This document shows, piece by piece, positions 42,416 to 53,800 of a DNA stretch of 64,000 nucleotides (the first letter of the stretch is position 1; every line of letters starts with the position of its first letter). The translations under genes were made by a program, and so were the position numbers. The notes below the pieces were generated by a model. That model was given only the letters and a program-made list of their open reading frames with translations, did no database searches and was not told the DNA's origin. Origin of the DNA: an uncultured Clostridia bacterium (GTDB taxonomy: Bacteria > Bacillota > Clostridia > Oscillospirales > Oscillospiraceae); the NCBI GenBank assembly GCA_947173485.1, contig CAMWFH010000005.1, forward strand, positions 82,619 to 146,618, in the 5' to 3' direction.

Positions 42416-43774
42416 GTGATCAAACCTGTTTTCCTTCTCATGCGCTGGCTGCAAACGATCCCCATAGCCCTGCTGATGTTTGCCCCCTTTTCAGATCTGG
42501 AACTGCGGAGAGAACGGCGGCGCTGTCATCTGCTCTCCGTGGCCTATCTGCTCGTTGGCTGTGTGGCGCTGGCGCTGTTGAGCGCCGCCGTCAGTATGGG
42601 AGGACAGCGGAATATCGCTGTGCGGGATATGAGCCTTGCGGTGATGCTCGTGGTCTATCTCTCCGGGTGGGCCAGCACCCTCCGCGTCCCCACTGTCCGA
42701 AAACTTCTAGTAGGCGGTATGATGCTCCACTACGCCGCTATGCTCAACGCCATGAGCAACGTGTTCGCGGCGTTTGCGCTGGGTGAGGACTATGTGGCAA
42801 ACACCAATGCTGACAGCGGGAGCTTGATGCTCTGCCTGTGCCTATTGGTATCAACGATCCTTACCTGGCCGCTGGTCTGGTACTTCCTCCGGCACGTCTT
42901 ACGGGAGAGCCTGCCTGTCCTGGAGGAGCGAGAGGCCAAACGGGGCCTTATCTATCTATGCGTCATGTTCGTGCTGTTCTGTCTGGCGACGTATGCCCCC
43001 CGCTATGAATCAAAGCCGGAAACGCCGCTCCTCATCGCTGCTCTGGTCGTAACGAATATGGTCGCTTACTTTATCTTCTTTCGGGAGATCGCCACGGTGC
43101 GCAAGCAGGCGGAGACGGCCCGTGAACTGGCGGTCTGGCAGACTCAGTACCAGCAGCTCAGTCAGCGGATGGAGGAGACCCGCCGCCTGCGTCACGATAT
43201 GCGCCACCACCTCAACACCCTGGGGGCGCTGAACGCCCAGGGCAGGCAGGAGGAGATCGGGGACTACCTCAAACAGTACGGCACGGTCTACGACCGGCTG
43301 GAGGAACAGCGATTCAGCGGCGACCCGGTGGTGGACAGCGTATTGGAATACTATCTGGCCCAGGCCGGAGAGGAAGGGATACCCGTCAAGTGCCAGGTGT
43401 CCCTGGAGGGCGGCGGCAGCGGCGTGGACGCCATGGATATGACGGTGCTGCTGGGCAACTGCCTGGAAAACGCATTGGAGGCCCTGCGGCCCCTTCCAGC
43501 CGGGGCGCGGCAGCTGTCCGTGGAGATCGCCCCCATGGGCGTCATGCTGCTGGTGCGCATCGTCAACACCTGCGGCAATCTGGAGGACGGCAGGGACTTT
43601 GCCGGGTGGGAGGCGTTCCCCTCCTGCAAGGGCAAGGGGCGAAAAGGCGTGGGATTGCGGAGCGTGGCCGCTATCGCGGAAAAGTACGGCGGCAGCGCAC
43701 AGTTCCAGCGGAAGAATGGGGAGTTCACCGCAAGGATCTCCTTGTGTATGTGCTGGCACGATGGCTTGGGATAG
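42416..43774 (+). CDS. GHKL sensor histidine kinase (AgrC-like), orphan
   Basis: This 452-residue membrane kinase starts with GTG behind GGAGG. Six or so hydrophobic segments fill residues 1-230. The phospho-acceptor His is in RRLRHDMRHHLNTLG near residue 262, the DHp pattern of GHKL kinases. The ATPase domain has N-box LLGNCLENALEAL near residue 348 and G-box GKGRKGVGLRSV near residue 408. No response regulator lies alongside. The next gene is the giant SLH protein (46 bp), so the kinase may control surface-protein expression. Confidence 0.88.
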   Translation: MIKPVFLLMRWLQTIPIALLMFAPFSDLELRRERRRCHLLSVAYLLVGCVALALLSAAVSMGGQRNIAVRDMSLAVMLVVYLSGWASTLRVPTVRKLLVGGMMLHYAAMLNAMSNVFAAFALGEDYVANTNADSGSLMLCLCLLVSTILTWPLVWYFLRHVLRESLPVLEEREAKRGLIYLCVMFVLFCLATYAPRYESKPETPLLIAALVVTNMVAYFIFFREIATVRKQAETARELAVWQTQYQQLSQRMEETRRLRHDMRHHLNTLGALNAQGRQEEIGDYLKQYGTVYDRLEEQRFSGDPVVDSVLEYYLAQAGEEGIPVKCQVSLEGGGSGVDAMDMTVLLGNCLENALEALRPLPAGARQLSVEIAPMGVMLLVRIVNTCGNLEDGRDFAGWEAFPSCKGKGRKGVGLRSVAAIAEKYGGSAQFQRKNGEFTARISLCMCWHDGLG

Positions 43775-43820
43775 ATCAACTTGTATACGTTTGATAGTTT
43801 CGTGGAAGGAGAACGAACGA

Positions 43821-44756
43821 ATGAGGAAGCTGTGGAAACGCCTGCTGGCCATGCTGTTGACGTTGGCGCTGTGCGTACAGATCCTGCCCGCGCCGGCTCT
43901 GGCGTACATGGCGGAAAAAGCGGACAGCCTGACGCTGACCGGCAAGGACGGCGGAGAGATCGAGGTAGACGAGAGCTGGGAAGAGCGGTTCCCCTATGGG
44001 ACCTTCGCCTTCCAGAACAGCGAGCTGAAGATCGTGGAGGGCGGCGCGCCCGGCGTGCTCCAGGTCTACCGCCTGGGCGGGACCGCCGGAAAGGCGACGG
44101 CGTACATCCAGTATGTCCCGGTGTCCGCCCAGATCGATGAGGACCGCTATACCTATGCCAACGCGGCCGGGTATGGGGACATACGCATCGAAGTGGAGGA
44201 CCCCCTTCCCATCGCGGCGTACCAGGCCACCGGCAAAGACCCCGGTCCCGCTGCGCCTGATGTGCCCATCACGATCACGGTGGAGGGACCGGCAGCGCCG
44301 GAGGACGGGGACTATATCCTGACGGTGGACGCGCAGGCCGATGCCTATCAGTGGTATGTGCTGGGCGACGGCTGGGAGGAGGCGGTCTCCGGCGCTGTGG
44401 AGCGCACCTTCGTAGTGGGCGCGGAGGACTTCGACAGATATGACCTTTACTGCGTCTGCACGATAGACGGCGTTCGCTTCGGCTCCGACTCGGCCAAGGG
44501 CGCGGCCTATGTGCCGGAGGCGGAGGAGACGCTGGGGACCATCCCCGAGGGCCTGCCCCTGGCCCCGGACCCCACCTACAGCACGATAGAGATGGACCCG
44601 GAGAAGCCCTACCAGGGCTATCTGTTCGCCATGACCTTTGCCGACGGGGAGTGGGTCAAGGAGATTCGGATCTCCGCCCCCCCAGGACGAGGAGGCGGAG
44701 CCGGACAAATTCGGCACCTTCACCATCGTGGACTGCGACGGCGGGTCCCTCTATGA
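43821..44756 (+). CDS. Giant SLH protein, N-terminal part
   Basis: The ATG follows AAGGAG. The signal peptide MRKLWKRLLAMLLTLALCVQ ends near PALAYMAEK. The next 250 residues are acidic, beta-rich surface sequence (ITVEGPAAPEDGDYILTVDA). True coding sense ends at the seven-C run (44677-44683), after EIRISAPP; the following residues to 44756 are out of frame. Confidence 0.75.
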   Translation: MRKLWKRLLAMLLTLALCVQILPAPALAYMAEKADSLTLTGKDGGEIEVDESWEERFPYGTFAFQNSELKIVEGGAPGVLQVYRLGGTAGKATAYIQYVPVSAQIDEDRYTYANAAGYGDIRIEVEDPLPIAAYQATGKDPGPAAPDVPITITVEGPAAPEDGDYILTVDAQADAYQWYVLGDGWEEAVSGAVERTFVVGAEDFDRYDLYCVCTIDGVRFGSDSAKGAAYVPEAEETLGTIPEGLPLAPDPTYSTIEMDPEKPYQGYLFAMTFADGEWVKEIRISAPPGRGGGAGQIRHLHHRGLRRRVPL

Positions 44757-47442
44757 CGCCGCCAACACCCTGGCCCTCCGCGTCATCGACGATGACGCCC
44801 CGGAGCCCAGCCAGCTGGGCTTTGCCATCACGGAGACAGAGTTCGACCGGTCTGCCGGCACCGCGGTGCTGACGGTCCGCCGCACCGGCGGCAAGCAGGA
44901 CCTGGTCTCCGTGGACTATGCCTCCGAGGACGGCACTGCCGTAGGCGGCAGGGACTACAGCCCTGTCTCCGGCACGCTGCTGTTCTATGCCGATATAGAC
45001 GAGCAGACCATCACGATCCCGCTGATCGACGACGGGCAGGAGAGCCAGGAGCGGCTCACCTTCCGGGTGACGCTCTCCAACGTGAAGGGCGGGGCAGATC
45101 TGTGTACCTTGGCCGGGGGGAAGGATACCGCCCTGGTGTCCCTCTATAACACCAACACCGCCCAGGAGGAGAACTTGGCCACCATGCTCCATGACAGCAC
45201 GGCCATCGACCTGTCGGCCCAGGTGACGGTGGGGAGCGGATCCGTGGCCCCGGTGGACGCCGCCCCAGTCACGGGCGAACAGGTGGAGACGGCCACGGAG
45301 GAGCTGGAGGCGGTCATCGGCTATGGGCCGGAGGACATCGTGCCCTATACCTTCCACTACGCCGAGCCCATCCGGTTCTCCCGCAACTCCATCAGCAATT
45401 ACGACAGCAGCTACTGGAAAAATTATACGCAGCTCACCGACAACAACTATACGAGCTGGGAGGCTGACCGCTTTGGGGTTGGATCTTGGTCCGGCAGCAA
45501 CACCTCCGTTGTGGACGGCGGCCGGCAGCTGGCCGGCAATAGCCCCCGGACTGCGTCCCTGCGTATCCCCAACATCACCCATCTATACGGCGATATCGAC
45601 GCAGGATATGAGTTTGAAGCCGCTCTGGCCAGCGCCTGGACCCTGTTTTGGTATGGCATGGAGTATGTATATCCATGGAGCGAGCTGCGGATCGCGGGGT
45701 CCGGGACACGGTACAGAGTGGATGCCGGGGTCACGCACCAGCAGAAAGGGACCGATTTCAACATCCAGTGGAACGGCAGCGGCAGTATGTCTGGCGGTTG
45801 GAACATGGGGAGCTCTGCGGACGGCGAGATGGTCTTGGGACTGAGCCACTACGATGCCCACGACAGTGACGGCGACGCATGGTGCCGCCTGCGCTATGCC
45901 CTGCTGGAGCGCCGGACATTCTCCAACGACCTGGCCCTGACCGTCTATACGGCCAACGATGCCGACACCGCGCCTGCGGACGGCGCGCAGCTGACCGCCG
46001 CATCCGGCGTCTACAACGCCATGCGGCCCAGGGTCACGATCGTGCCCCAAAAGGGCGGCGTCAATAGATGGGGCGAGCTGTACGTTGGCTCTCAGCTGAA
46101 GATCGAGCTGGCCAGCACCGCGTCCTATTTCCCCGCCCAGACATCCGCCGGGGCGTCCAGGGACTTCTCCATCTCTCTGACGGACAGCAAGGGCAAGGAG
46201 GTCAAGCTGGCCGAAAAGGGCTCCGATGGCGCGTACTATCTGACGCTGGACTGGCCCGGGCTGAACGAGGAGGGCCTAAGGGACCAGTATACCCTCCATA
46301 TCGCCATGACCCGCAAGCAGAGCGTCAAGCTGGACGTGACCCCCTCCACCGACCGGCTGGTGGACGGGAATGGCAACACCCTCAGCTCGGCAGATCCCGC
46401 AAAGTTCTCCCAGGCCTGGGCGCGGTTCAACGCCAGCGGCGGCGGCGCTATCACCATCGGCTATTCCGATACCAGCACCGAAAAGCCCTATTTCAAAAGC
46501 GGCGGGACAAAAACGCTGACAGTCACGGGCTCCGCTGCCGCTACGACGGCTTGGAAAAATTTAGAAAACATCCGGTGGGTCGAGTTTGGCCGCTCACCGG
46601 AGGACCGCATCGTGCTCAACGGGCGGACCTACGCGGGCAATGAGCGGATCTGGCTGACCACGGCGGACCTGTCCGCCAGCGAGCTGGTCTTTTACTACTA
46701 CCACAAGGACTACCTCACCAGTGAGAGCGTGATGGTCCCCTCGGTGGACCATATCGGGTTGTATCTGGACGGCAATGGCAACGGCAGGATCGACGGCTGG
46801 TTCGACCGGGAGACCGGCTACTTCATGCTGGACGAGGACTCCGGGGATGTGTTCCTGAGCTTCTTGGAGGATGGCGTGGACTACGATGAGAGCCTATTCG
46901 CCCCAGTGGTAAACAAGGACGGGAAGTACTGCCAGTATTTCCTAAAGGTGTTCTACACGAAGCTCCCCCGTTGTCTGGTGCCCCCGGCCGGACAGGAGGC
47001 ACAGCGGGCGCAGATCCTGCCCGCTTTCATCAGCAACGTCACCGATGCCGGCAACCTCGCGGCACTGACGAAAGAGCAGCAGTCCTACCGCTACATCATC
47101 GCCGGGCAGAGCCGCGCCTACGCCGGTCAAGCGGCGGACCGGAGCGATACCGACTACGCCTGCTCGGCGGACGGCCTGCCCATGTATGGCGCGGAGGCCA
47201 CCCGCATGGAGATGCTGGACATCCCCCTGGGCGGCGATGTCCGCCCTGCTCAAATGACGGCAGACAAGAAGGGCTACGACTGGACGCCCGGCTACCGGGG
47301 CAATCTGCTCATCGCCTTTTCGGACCCGGAGCCGATCTTCATCGCCCACAGCCTGGCGGGGGACAATATCCTCGTTGCCGGATCAAAGAGGTCGATGCGG
47401 ACGGAACGATTCGTTATGAGGAGGGCGGCGCGGAGAAACTGA
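44638..47442 (+). CDS. Giant SLH protein, second part with Calx-beta domain
   Basis: Meaningful sequence begins after the C-run at QDEEAEPDKFGTFTIVDCDGG, so the apparent start codon is not real. A Calx-beta domain covers about 44810-45165 (FAITETEFDRSAGTAVLTV, VDYASEDGTAVGGRDYSP, SQERLTFRVTL), a module used in calcium-binding adhesins. The rest is beta-rich with many aromatic residues. The frame is lost near 47385, after GDNILVAG. Confidence 0.7.
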   Translation: MPTGSGSRRFGSPPPQDEEAEPDKFGTFTIVDCDGGSLYDAANTLALRVIDDDAPEPSQLGFAITETEFDRSAGTAVLTVRRTGGKQDLVSVDYASEDGTAVGGRDYSPVSGTLLFYADIDEQTITIPLIDDGQESQERLTFRVTLSNVKGGADLCTLAGGKDTALVSLYNTNTAQEENLATMLHDSTAIDLSAQVTVGSGSVAPVDAAPVTGEQVETATEELEAVIGYGPEDIVPYTFHYAEPIRFSRNSISNYDSSYWKNYTQLTDNNYTSWEADRFGVGSWSGSNTSVVDGGRQLAGNSPRTASLRIPNITHLYGDIDAGYEFEAALASAWTLFWYGMEYVYPWSELRIAGSGTRYRVDAGVTHQQKGTDFNIQWNGSGSMSGGWNMGSSADGEMVLGLSHYDAHDSDGDAWCRLRYALLERRTFSNDLALTVYTANDADTAPADGAQLTAASGVYNAMRPRVTIVPQKGGVNRWGELYVGSQLKIELASTASYFPAQTSAGASRDFSISLTDSKGKEVKLAEKGSDGAYYLTLDWPGLNEEGLRDQYTLHIAMTRKQSVKLDVTPSTDRLVDGNGNTLSSADPAKFSQAWARFNASGGGAITIGYSDTSTEKPYFKSGGTKTLTVTGSAAATTAWKNLENIRWVEFGRSPEDRIVLNGRTYAGNERIWLTTADLSASELVFYYYHKDYLTSESVMVPSVDHIGLYLDGNGNGRIDGWFDRETGYFMLDEDSGDVFLSFLEDGVDYDESLFAPVVNKDGKYCQYFLKVFYTKLPRCLVPPAGQEAQRAQILPAFISNVTDAGNLAALTKEQQSYRYIIAGQSRAYAGQAADRSDTDYACSADGLPMYGAEATRMEMLDIPLGGDVRPAQMTADKKGYDWTPGYRGNLLIAFSDPEPIFIAHSLAGDNILVAGSKRSMRTERFVMRRAARRN

Positions 47443-50400
47443 ACGGCTATCTGGGCTCCTTCGTTGGCAACAGCGCGGTCGTCCTGTGTGCCCAGGAGCA
47501 GATGGAGACCACCGCGCAGATCGCCGCCGTCCACGGCGGATCGGCCTGGGAGGGCGTGCTGGAGAACGGGGCCAGGGCCTTTGCCGCCAGGGACGATGCC
47601 GGCGGCAAGCTGGATCTGGAGGCCGTGACCATCGGAGGCGTGGGGACTTTCCCCGATTCGAGCTACATCAAGCAGAACCAGGGCCAAGCGCCGGATACTG
47701 CCTCCATCGATATGGAGGACTCCGGCAACAGCTTCCCGGAGTTCGACCTGGATCTGGGAGTCAAGCTGCCCTCCACCGATATCGGCATCACCGACTTTGT
47801 CAGCATCATCATGGATGGCTACGAGGTGGGCTTCTCCATCGGGGCCGACCTGGGGGGCTACAACAGTGATGACGGGCTGTTCGGGCCTCAAAAGGTGTGG
47901 GAAAATACAAAGGAAGACATGGGGAAGCTGAAGGACTTCCTGGCGACTCCCCATAAGAAAGGCCATGAAAAGGACAGGTATGCGGCAGCGGACGACAGCT
48001 TCAAGGATGCCACAAATGGCAAGACCAGCTCTATGGGGTTTGAGGTCAGCTTCAGTGTGACCATTGCCTTCCTGTTCAAGTATGACCCCGTGGATAACAC
48101 CTACTATTTCAGCCAATTCTCCGTAGCGGCCGCCGCGGGGCTGGAGTTCAGCTACCAGCATCGTCTGACGCCTGCGCCGTGCGTCTATCTCTACATCACG
48201 GCGGGAGCCGGTATCGAGATCGGCACCGGCGCCACGGTGGAGCGCCAGACGGTGACGGAGACGCTGGACCTGCCCGAGGGCGCGGATTCGCTGCAAAAGG
48301 GGCAGAGCATCCACTTTGGGACAGACTGCAAGGCCTTCGATATCGAGTTCAAGGGCCAGCTGCTGGTGGAGCTGTTCGAGGACGAGGCGTGCCAGAGGCC
48401 CGTGGGCAGCATAGACGGCGCTCCCTTCAACCTGGGCTACATCAAGTCCGACGGCGGCGACCCCGTCACGGTCACACTGGCGAAACGGGATGGCTACCAG
48501 CTGGATAAGACCTATCACGTCCGGCTGACCGCCCTGGACAGCACCTCCATCAGCGGCCTGGAAAAGGTCACCCGTATGGAGACGATCTCCTATTGGAGCG
48601 GCTTCCAGATCTCCCCCGAGGTGTTCGCCGAGGCGGGGGCCGGCGTTGGCATCGAGATCTTGAAGTTTGAGGCGTTCATCAAGGTCAGTGTGGGCTGCTC
48701 CTTGACGCTGGGCGCTTACGATACGGACAAGAACGAGTACGAGGGCTTCTCCTTTGATGAATTTGATCTCGCCCTGGGGCTGGGACTCCGTGTGGTGCTG
48801 CTGGTGTTCAGCTATGAGATGGACATGATCAGCTACCACGTCAGCTATGACAAAGACGGTGACCGCTGGATCCATCGCTGGGAGGCCCTGGGGGGACTGT
48901 TCGGAGAGGAGATCGGAACGGTATCCGTCACGGACTCCTCCGGCCAGACTTACGGCGTGCGGGTGCGCCTGCCGGGCTCTGCCGCCCACACCCAGGAGAT
49001 CTACAGCAATGAGGACAGCGGGATCTCCACCTTTGCCTTCGACCCAACAGACAAGGACAACGTGCCCTTCCAGCTCTCCGGCTACGGCAGCTCCGGCGAT
49101 GCCTTCAAGCTGGCCGATGGCCTGGCCCTGGGCTACGGCTACCAGGTGGTCTCCGTAAACGGGCAGAACTATGTGGTCTATACCATCAGCCGGGCGGGCG
49201 ACGATCTGCACCCGGTGGACTATACCATGCTGGTCCTCTCCCGTCTGCGTTTGACCAATGAGAACGGCAAGGATGTCTATGGACTGGTGAATCCCGTTGA
49301 TGCGGAGGACGGTACGCCTTATATCCTGCTGGATACCAAGGACGGCGCTGACGATGGCACCGGCGATCTGGACTTCCACGTCTGGGTGGACGGCACCACC
49401 ATCCATGCCGTCTGGGTCAGCTATGCCAGCCCCGGCGATCTGGGCGCAGTGGACGAGGAGCCAACGGAAGAAAAGCCTGCTCTGTCTGACGGCACAGAGA
49501 TGGGCGACTACAATAGCGCGGTCCAGACCATCGCGGCGAATGCGGCAAAGAACACGGTGGTCAAAACGGCGTCCTTCGATACCGCCGTTCCAGACACCGG
49601 GTTTAGTGCCGCGCAGAACATCAGCGGAGCTGTTGGTTCCCATGTATTTCTGCCCAATATAGCGGACAGAAGCGTGGTGGTCTACGGCAAGGCGGAACAT
49701 TTCATCACAACGGAACTGACCACCAAAGAGCAGGCGTATGCGGCGTATCTGAACAAGGCATACCCCGGCACTGACGATGCCATGCAGGCCATCCGAGACT
49801 ACCGGCTGACCTATCAAAAGGGCCTCTGGGACGCCTACGGCAAGAGAAGCAATCTCTGCGTATCCGTGAACGGCACCCTGGCAGAGACCGCCCTGGCGGA
49901 GGGACAGATCCTGGAGAACATCGAGGCGGCCAAGATCGGCGATACTTACTATGCGGCCTACACCACCGGCGAGCAGACGTATGAGGACGGTGATCTGGTG
50001 AACATCCGCCGGCTCTACCTACGGACGTTCACGGTCTCGGGCACGACTGTGACCTGGGGAGACCCCCTGCTCCTGCGGACCCTGTGCGACTACGACCGTG
50101 ACAGCAAAAAGGACGGCCTGTACGCCGGTGCGGCCCAGACCGCGCCATACGCCGACCCCTATTTTGCCGGCCTGCAATTCCTGTACGGCAAGCTGGGCGG
50201 CATCCAGGGGACGGATGAGAGCTTCACCGCAAGGGCCATGGCGGCAGATCAGCCGGAGCATTTCCTTCTCTTTGAGATGAACGGCTCCACCTATGTCATC
50301 CCCCAAAGTTCCTTGGAAAGCATCACCACCAGCCACACCGGCCAGATCATCCCCTTCTTTACTCCCCCGGAGGATGCGGGCAAGAACGAAAAGATCTCCG

Positions 50401-50882
50401 CCTCCACTGGCCGGGCGGAGGTGACCATCGGCGCGGACGGCGCGGGCAATATCGCCGCCGTCTACACCGGCACCGTGGCCAATACCACCAACAACGCCAT
50501 CTACCTGACCAAGTGGGACCCCAACTCCCAGACCTGGGGCACAGGCATCATGCTGGCGATGCACTATATGCAGGTCTATGAGGACGCGGCGGAGCAGGGC
50601 TGGAGCGCCGAAGAGACGGAAGCGGCCTATCTGGGCAAACGGCCGGGCTATACCGGCGGCGGGATGGAGCAGTTCACCTTCTCCGATCTGCAGATCGCCC
50701 TGGGCCAGACCGACACCCGCACAGCGGCCAGCTCCCCCGATGGGACGGCTCCGATGAGGGAATCAAAACAGCGGCCGCTCTGGCCGCTGGCAGCGGGAAC
50801 GGGCCGGACGGGGCGGAAACACCCATATCCAGAGAGATCGCGGACTCCACAGACAGCAGCAGAGACACTCTGCTGGTCTTGA
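47385..50882 (+). CDS. Giant SLH protein, third part
   Basis: Coding resumes at IKEVDADGTIRYEEGG and continues in one frame to about 50740. I recognise no named domain. Acidic, Gly-rich beta segments predominate (LGVKLPSTDIGITDFVSIIM; AAAAGLEFSYQHRLTPAPCV). No start codon with a ribosome site is found, which supports this being the middle of a larger protein. The end from 50745 to 50882 is out of frame. Confidence 0.65.
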   Translation, partial: KEVDADGTIRYEEGGAEKLNGYLGSFVGNSAVVLCAQEQMETTAQIAAVHGGSAWEGVLENGARAFAARDDAGGKLDLEAVTIGGVGTFPDSSYIKQNQGQAPDTASIDMEDSGNSFPEFDLDLGVKLPSTDIGITDFVSIIMDGYEVGFSIGADLGGYNSDDGLFGPQKVWENTKEDMGKLKDFLATPHKKGHEKDRYAAADDSFKDATNGKTSSMGFEVSFSVTIAFLFKYDPVDNTYYFSQFSVAAAAGLEFSYQHRLTPAPCVYLYITAGAGIEIGTGATVERQTVTETLDLPEGADSLQKGQSIHFGTDCKAFDIEFKGQLLVELFEDEACQRPVGSIDGAPFNLGYIKSDGGDPVTVTLAKRDGYQLDKTYHVRLTALDSTSISGLEKVTRMETISYWSGFQISPEVFAEAGAGVGIEILKFEAFIKVSVGCSLTLGAYDTDKNEYEGFSFDEFDLALGLGLRVVLLVFSYEMDMISYHVSYDKDGDRWIHRWEALGGLFGEEIGTVSVTDSSGQTYGVRVRLPGSAAHTQEIYSNEDSGISTFAFDPTDKDNVPFQLSGYGSSGDAFKLADGLALGYGYQVVSVNGQNYVVYTISRAGDDLHPVDYTMLVLSRLRLTNENGKDVYGLVNPVDAEDGTPYILLDTKDGADDGTGDLDFHVWVDGTTIHAVWVSYASPGDLGAVDEEPTEEKPALSDGTEMGDYNSAVQTIAANAAKNTVVKTASFDTAVPDTGFSAAQNISGAVGSHVFLPNIADRSVVVYGKAEHFITTELTTKEQAYAAYLNKAYPGTDDAMQAIRDYRLTYQKGLWDAYGKRSNLCVSVNGTLAETALAEGQILENIEAAKIGDTYYAAYTTGEQTYEDGDLVNIRRLYLRTFTVSGTTVTWGDPLLLRTLCDYDRDSKKDGLYAGAAQTAPYADPYFAGLQFLYGKLGGIQGTDESFTARAMAADQPEHFLLFEMNGSTYVIPQSSLESITTSHTGQIIPFFTPPEDAGKNEKISASTGRAEVTIGADGAGNIAAVYTGTVANTTNNAIYLTKWDPNSQTWGTGIMLAMHYMQVYEDAAEQGWSAEETEAAYLGKRPGYTGGGMEQFTFSDLQIALGQTDTRTAASSPDGTAPMRESKQRPLWPLAAGTGRTGRKHPYPERSRTPQTAAETLCWS

Positions 50883-53800
50883 CCCAGGGCTCGATGCGGT
50901 ATCTGGAGGACCGGACGGTGCCCGACAAGGAGGAGACGGTCCTGGCCCCCATGTCCGACAGCAAAGCGCTGGCCCAATATGAACAGAACGGCGGACACAA
51001 GCCCGGCGTGGGCGTCTATGCCATCAGCTACGGCGTGGGCGGGCAGAGTATCGGGCAGTCCAGCCTGACGTTCCAGAGCTACGATTTTTCCGCCGGCAGC
51101 CAGCTGACGGTTTATCTCTCCTTTGTCAACACCGGCGATGTAGCCATCCGTGCCAGTGAGAAAAACCCCGCCGTGGTGGAGCTGAAGCTGTATGTCCCTG
51201 CGGCGGCGGAAAATACTGGCAGTACCAGCACCCTGGCCACCTGGAACCTGACGGAAAACCTCCGCTCCGGGCAGAAGGCTGTATTGGACGGCAGCTGTGC
51301 CGCTCTGACCCGGGACCTGCCCAACGGCAGTATCTTCTATATCGAGGTGCGCGAGGACGCGGACTATATCGCTTCCACAGGCGGCGCCGCTTTTGAGGCC
51401 AGCACCCTGGTCGTGGATGAAAACGGCACTCCCACCGGCGGCGACCTGGTAGTGGAGCCCAAGCCCGACCTGGCCCTGGAGGATCTGCATATCACCTCCG
51501 TCAATGCGGACTCCAACGGCAACACCATCCTCCAGGTGGAGTTCCTCGCGGCCAACCGGGGCAGCGTGACGGCGGAGGGCGTCTTTGCCAAGTTCCGGTA
51601 CGAGGACGGCGATGGGAGCTATCAGCCCCTTGATATCAGCAACAGCGATCTGAATATTTCGGCACCGGCCCAGATCGCCCCGTTCTCTCTCCGGGATGCA
51701 GATCCCAGGACCCAGGGCATCCTGTATCTGCACAGCGGAGAAGTGGACGATGACGGCAGCCTGCCTGCCGGGATGTACCGCAAGGTCTCCGGCACCATCA
51801 CCGTGCCGCCCAGCGTCTACCAGGGAAAGCTCACTGGCAGTTTGAATCTGCATATAGAGCTGTTCAGCAACGCGGACCCGCAGATCAACACCCATGATAC
51901 TGCGGCCTATCATGCGGAGCATGGCGAGTACAACAGCGCCAATAACGCTGCCGGGGAGCAGATCGAGCATAAGACGTTCTTCACCGCGGCGGATCAGGTG
52001 ATCCTGGCGCTGGGGACTACGGTGCGCCTGCCCGTGTCTTACACCACCACCACCGGATACGCCCCCAATATCCTGGCAGAGGAAGTCCCGGATGTGGACG
52101 GCGATGGCGCACAGCTGGGCATCCTCTACTATGAGAGCACCGGGTCTGGCAGCGGCATGGTGGTCATCACCCCCTCCGCCCAGGGCACAGGCATCATCCA
52201 TCTGAAGGACGAGGGGACCAATACGATCTGGTCCATCCCCTTCAAAGTCGTGGAGCCCGGTGAGGGGATCGACATCTACAAGGACAACGGCATCTTTACC
52301 TTCTATAACCAGGACGGCACTCCATACGATGACACGGCCCAGGCCGGCTCACAGAGCTGGAGTTTTGTGGAAAACATCTTCACCTGGGGGACCGGCGACA
52401 CCCAGGAAGTGCCTATGCGCAGCGACCTGTCCAAGGGCAAGGTAGGGAGCTATTTCACCTTCAGCACCATGGCGGCATCGATGGAGCTCTACTTTGCCGG
52501 TTCCGCAGAGGTGAGCAGCACCTTCCCCGGCTTTGCCGCGGCATCCTATACCGGCACGGAGGGGAAACGGCCTGTGACCATCCGCTTTGGAGAGAACCCC
52601 AACAACATAGCCCACACGGTGACCGTCAAGGTGACCGGAGCCGCCCCGGGAGGCGGCGGGTACGCGTACTTCGACCGCATGACGGAGACCTACACCCAGA
52701 AACCGCCCACACCCAGTGACGATGGCACCGCGCCCCACATCTACTGGAGCCGCAGCTTCCCGGATACGGCCTCTCTCCAAACGGGGGCAGGGCCTGTGGA
52801 GCTGACGTGCTATGTGCTGGATGATGGAGCGTTGGCCGATCTGACCCTCAACGGCACAGAGCCGGCTGGGCTGACAAAGACCAGCGGCGGATTCTGGCAG
52901 TTCACCACCACGGTGAGCGAAAACGGCGTCCTGCTGGTGGCGGCCACGGACACCGCAGGGAACCGCACCAGCCGCACCGTCCGGGTGGACTGGTTCAACG
53001 CCGTGCCGGCAACAGGCGCGATATCCACCGCCCCCACATTAGATGGCCAGTTCCAGACGGAGAGCGGCAGTGAACTGACCGGTTACCTCACCAAGGGCAG
53101 CCGCGCCTATCTGGCGGCGACAACACCGGCACAACCAGAGGAGGGCCAAACGCTGACAGCCAGCCGTCTCACGGCCCATGAGACTGCCGAGGGCACGTCT
53201 GAGCTGGAAGAGGTGTCTCTGACACGGCAAGGGGACGGACGGTTCGACGCCACCGCCAACGGCTGGTATATCCTGCGGCTGGAGGCGCAGGACCACACCT
53301 GGCGGCAGGTGGTGCTGGAGATGGATAAGGTGGACGCAGACGCGCCTGTGGTCAGCCTGACCGAGAGCGGGGATGGGGACCAGTGGTCCCTGCTCTGGAG
53401 CGCCTCCAAGAGCAACCCCAGGCTCACGCCCATCAGCAAGGTCCAGATCAATGGCGAGACGATCCCCGTATCCGCACGGCAGACTCAGCTGGCCGGGACC
53501 TGGCCTATCTCGTACAGTGGAAAATATACCCTGACCGCCACGGATGAAGCGGGCAATGAGAGCGAGATCACCTGCCTGGTGGAGAATAGCCGCCCCTTGG
53601 ACCTGTCCAAGGCAACAGGTCTGGTGAGCGTGGAAAATTCGTGGAATCAGGCGGCGGACAACGGCAGCGTGACGGTCGATCTGACAGGCGTCACTGGTGG
53701 AAAATATGTGGCGGAGACATTTGAAAATTCCAAACAGTATGCAGGCCGCTACGAGTTCCGCATCATGCCGGCTGGTGTATCAGAGGAGCCGGCAGATGAT

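Noticed and set aside
47292..49817. 841-codon open frame on the minus strand
   Set aside because: It is antisense to the giant SLH gene, whose sense frame has signal, domain and composition support; high GC leaves long antisense frames open.
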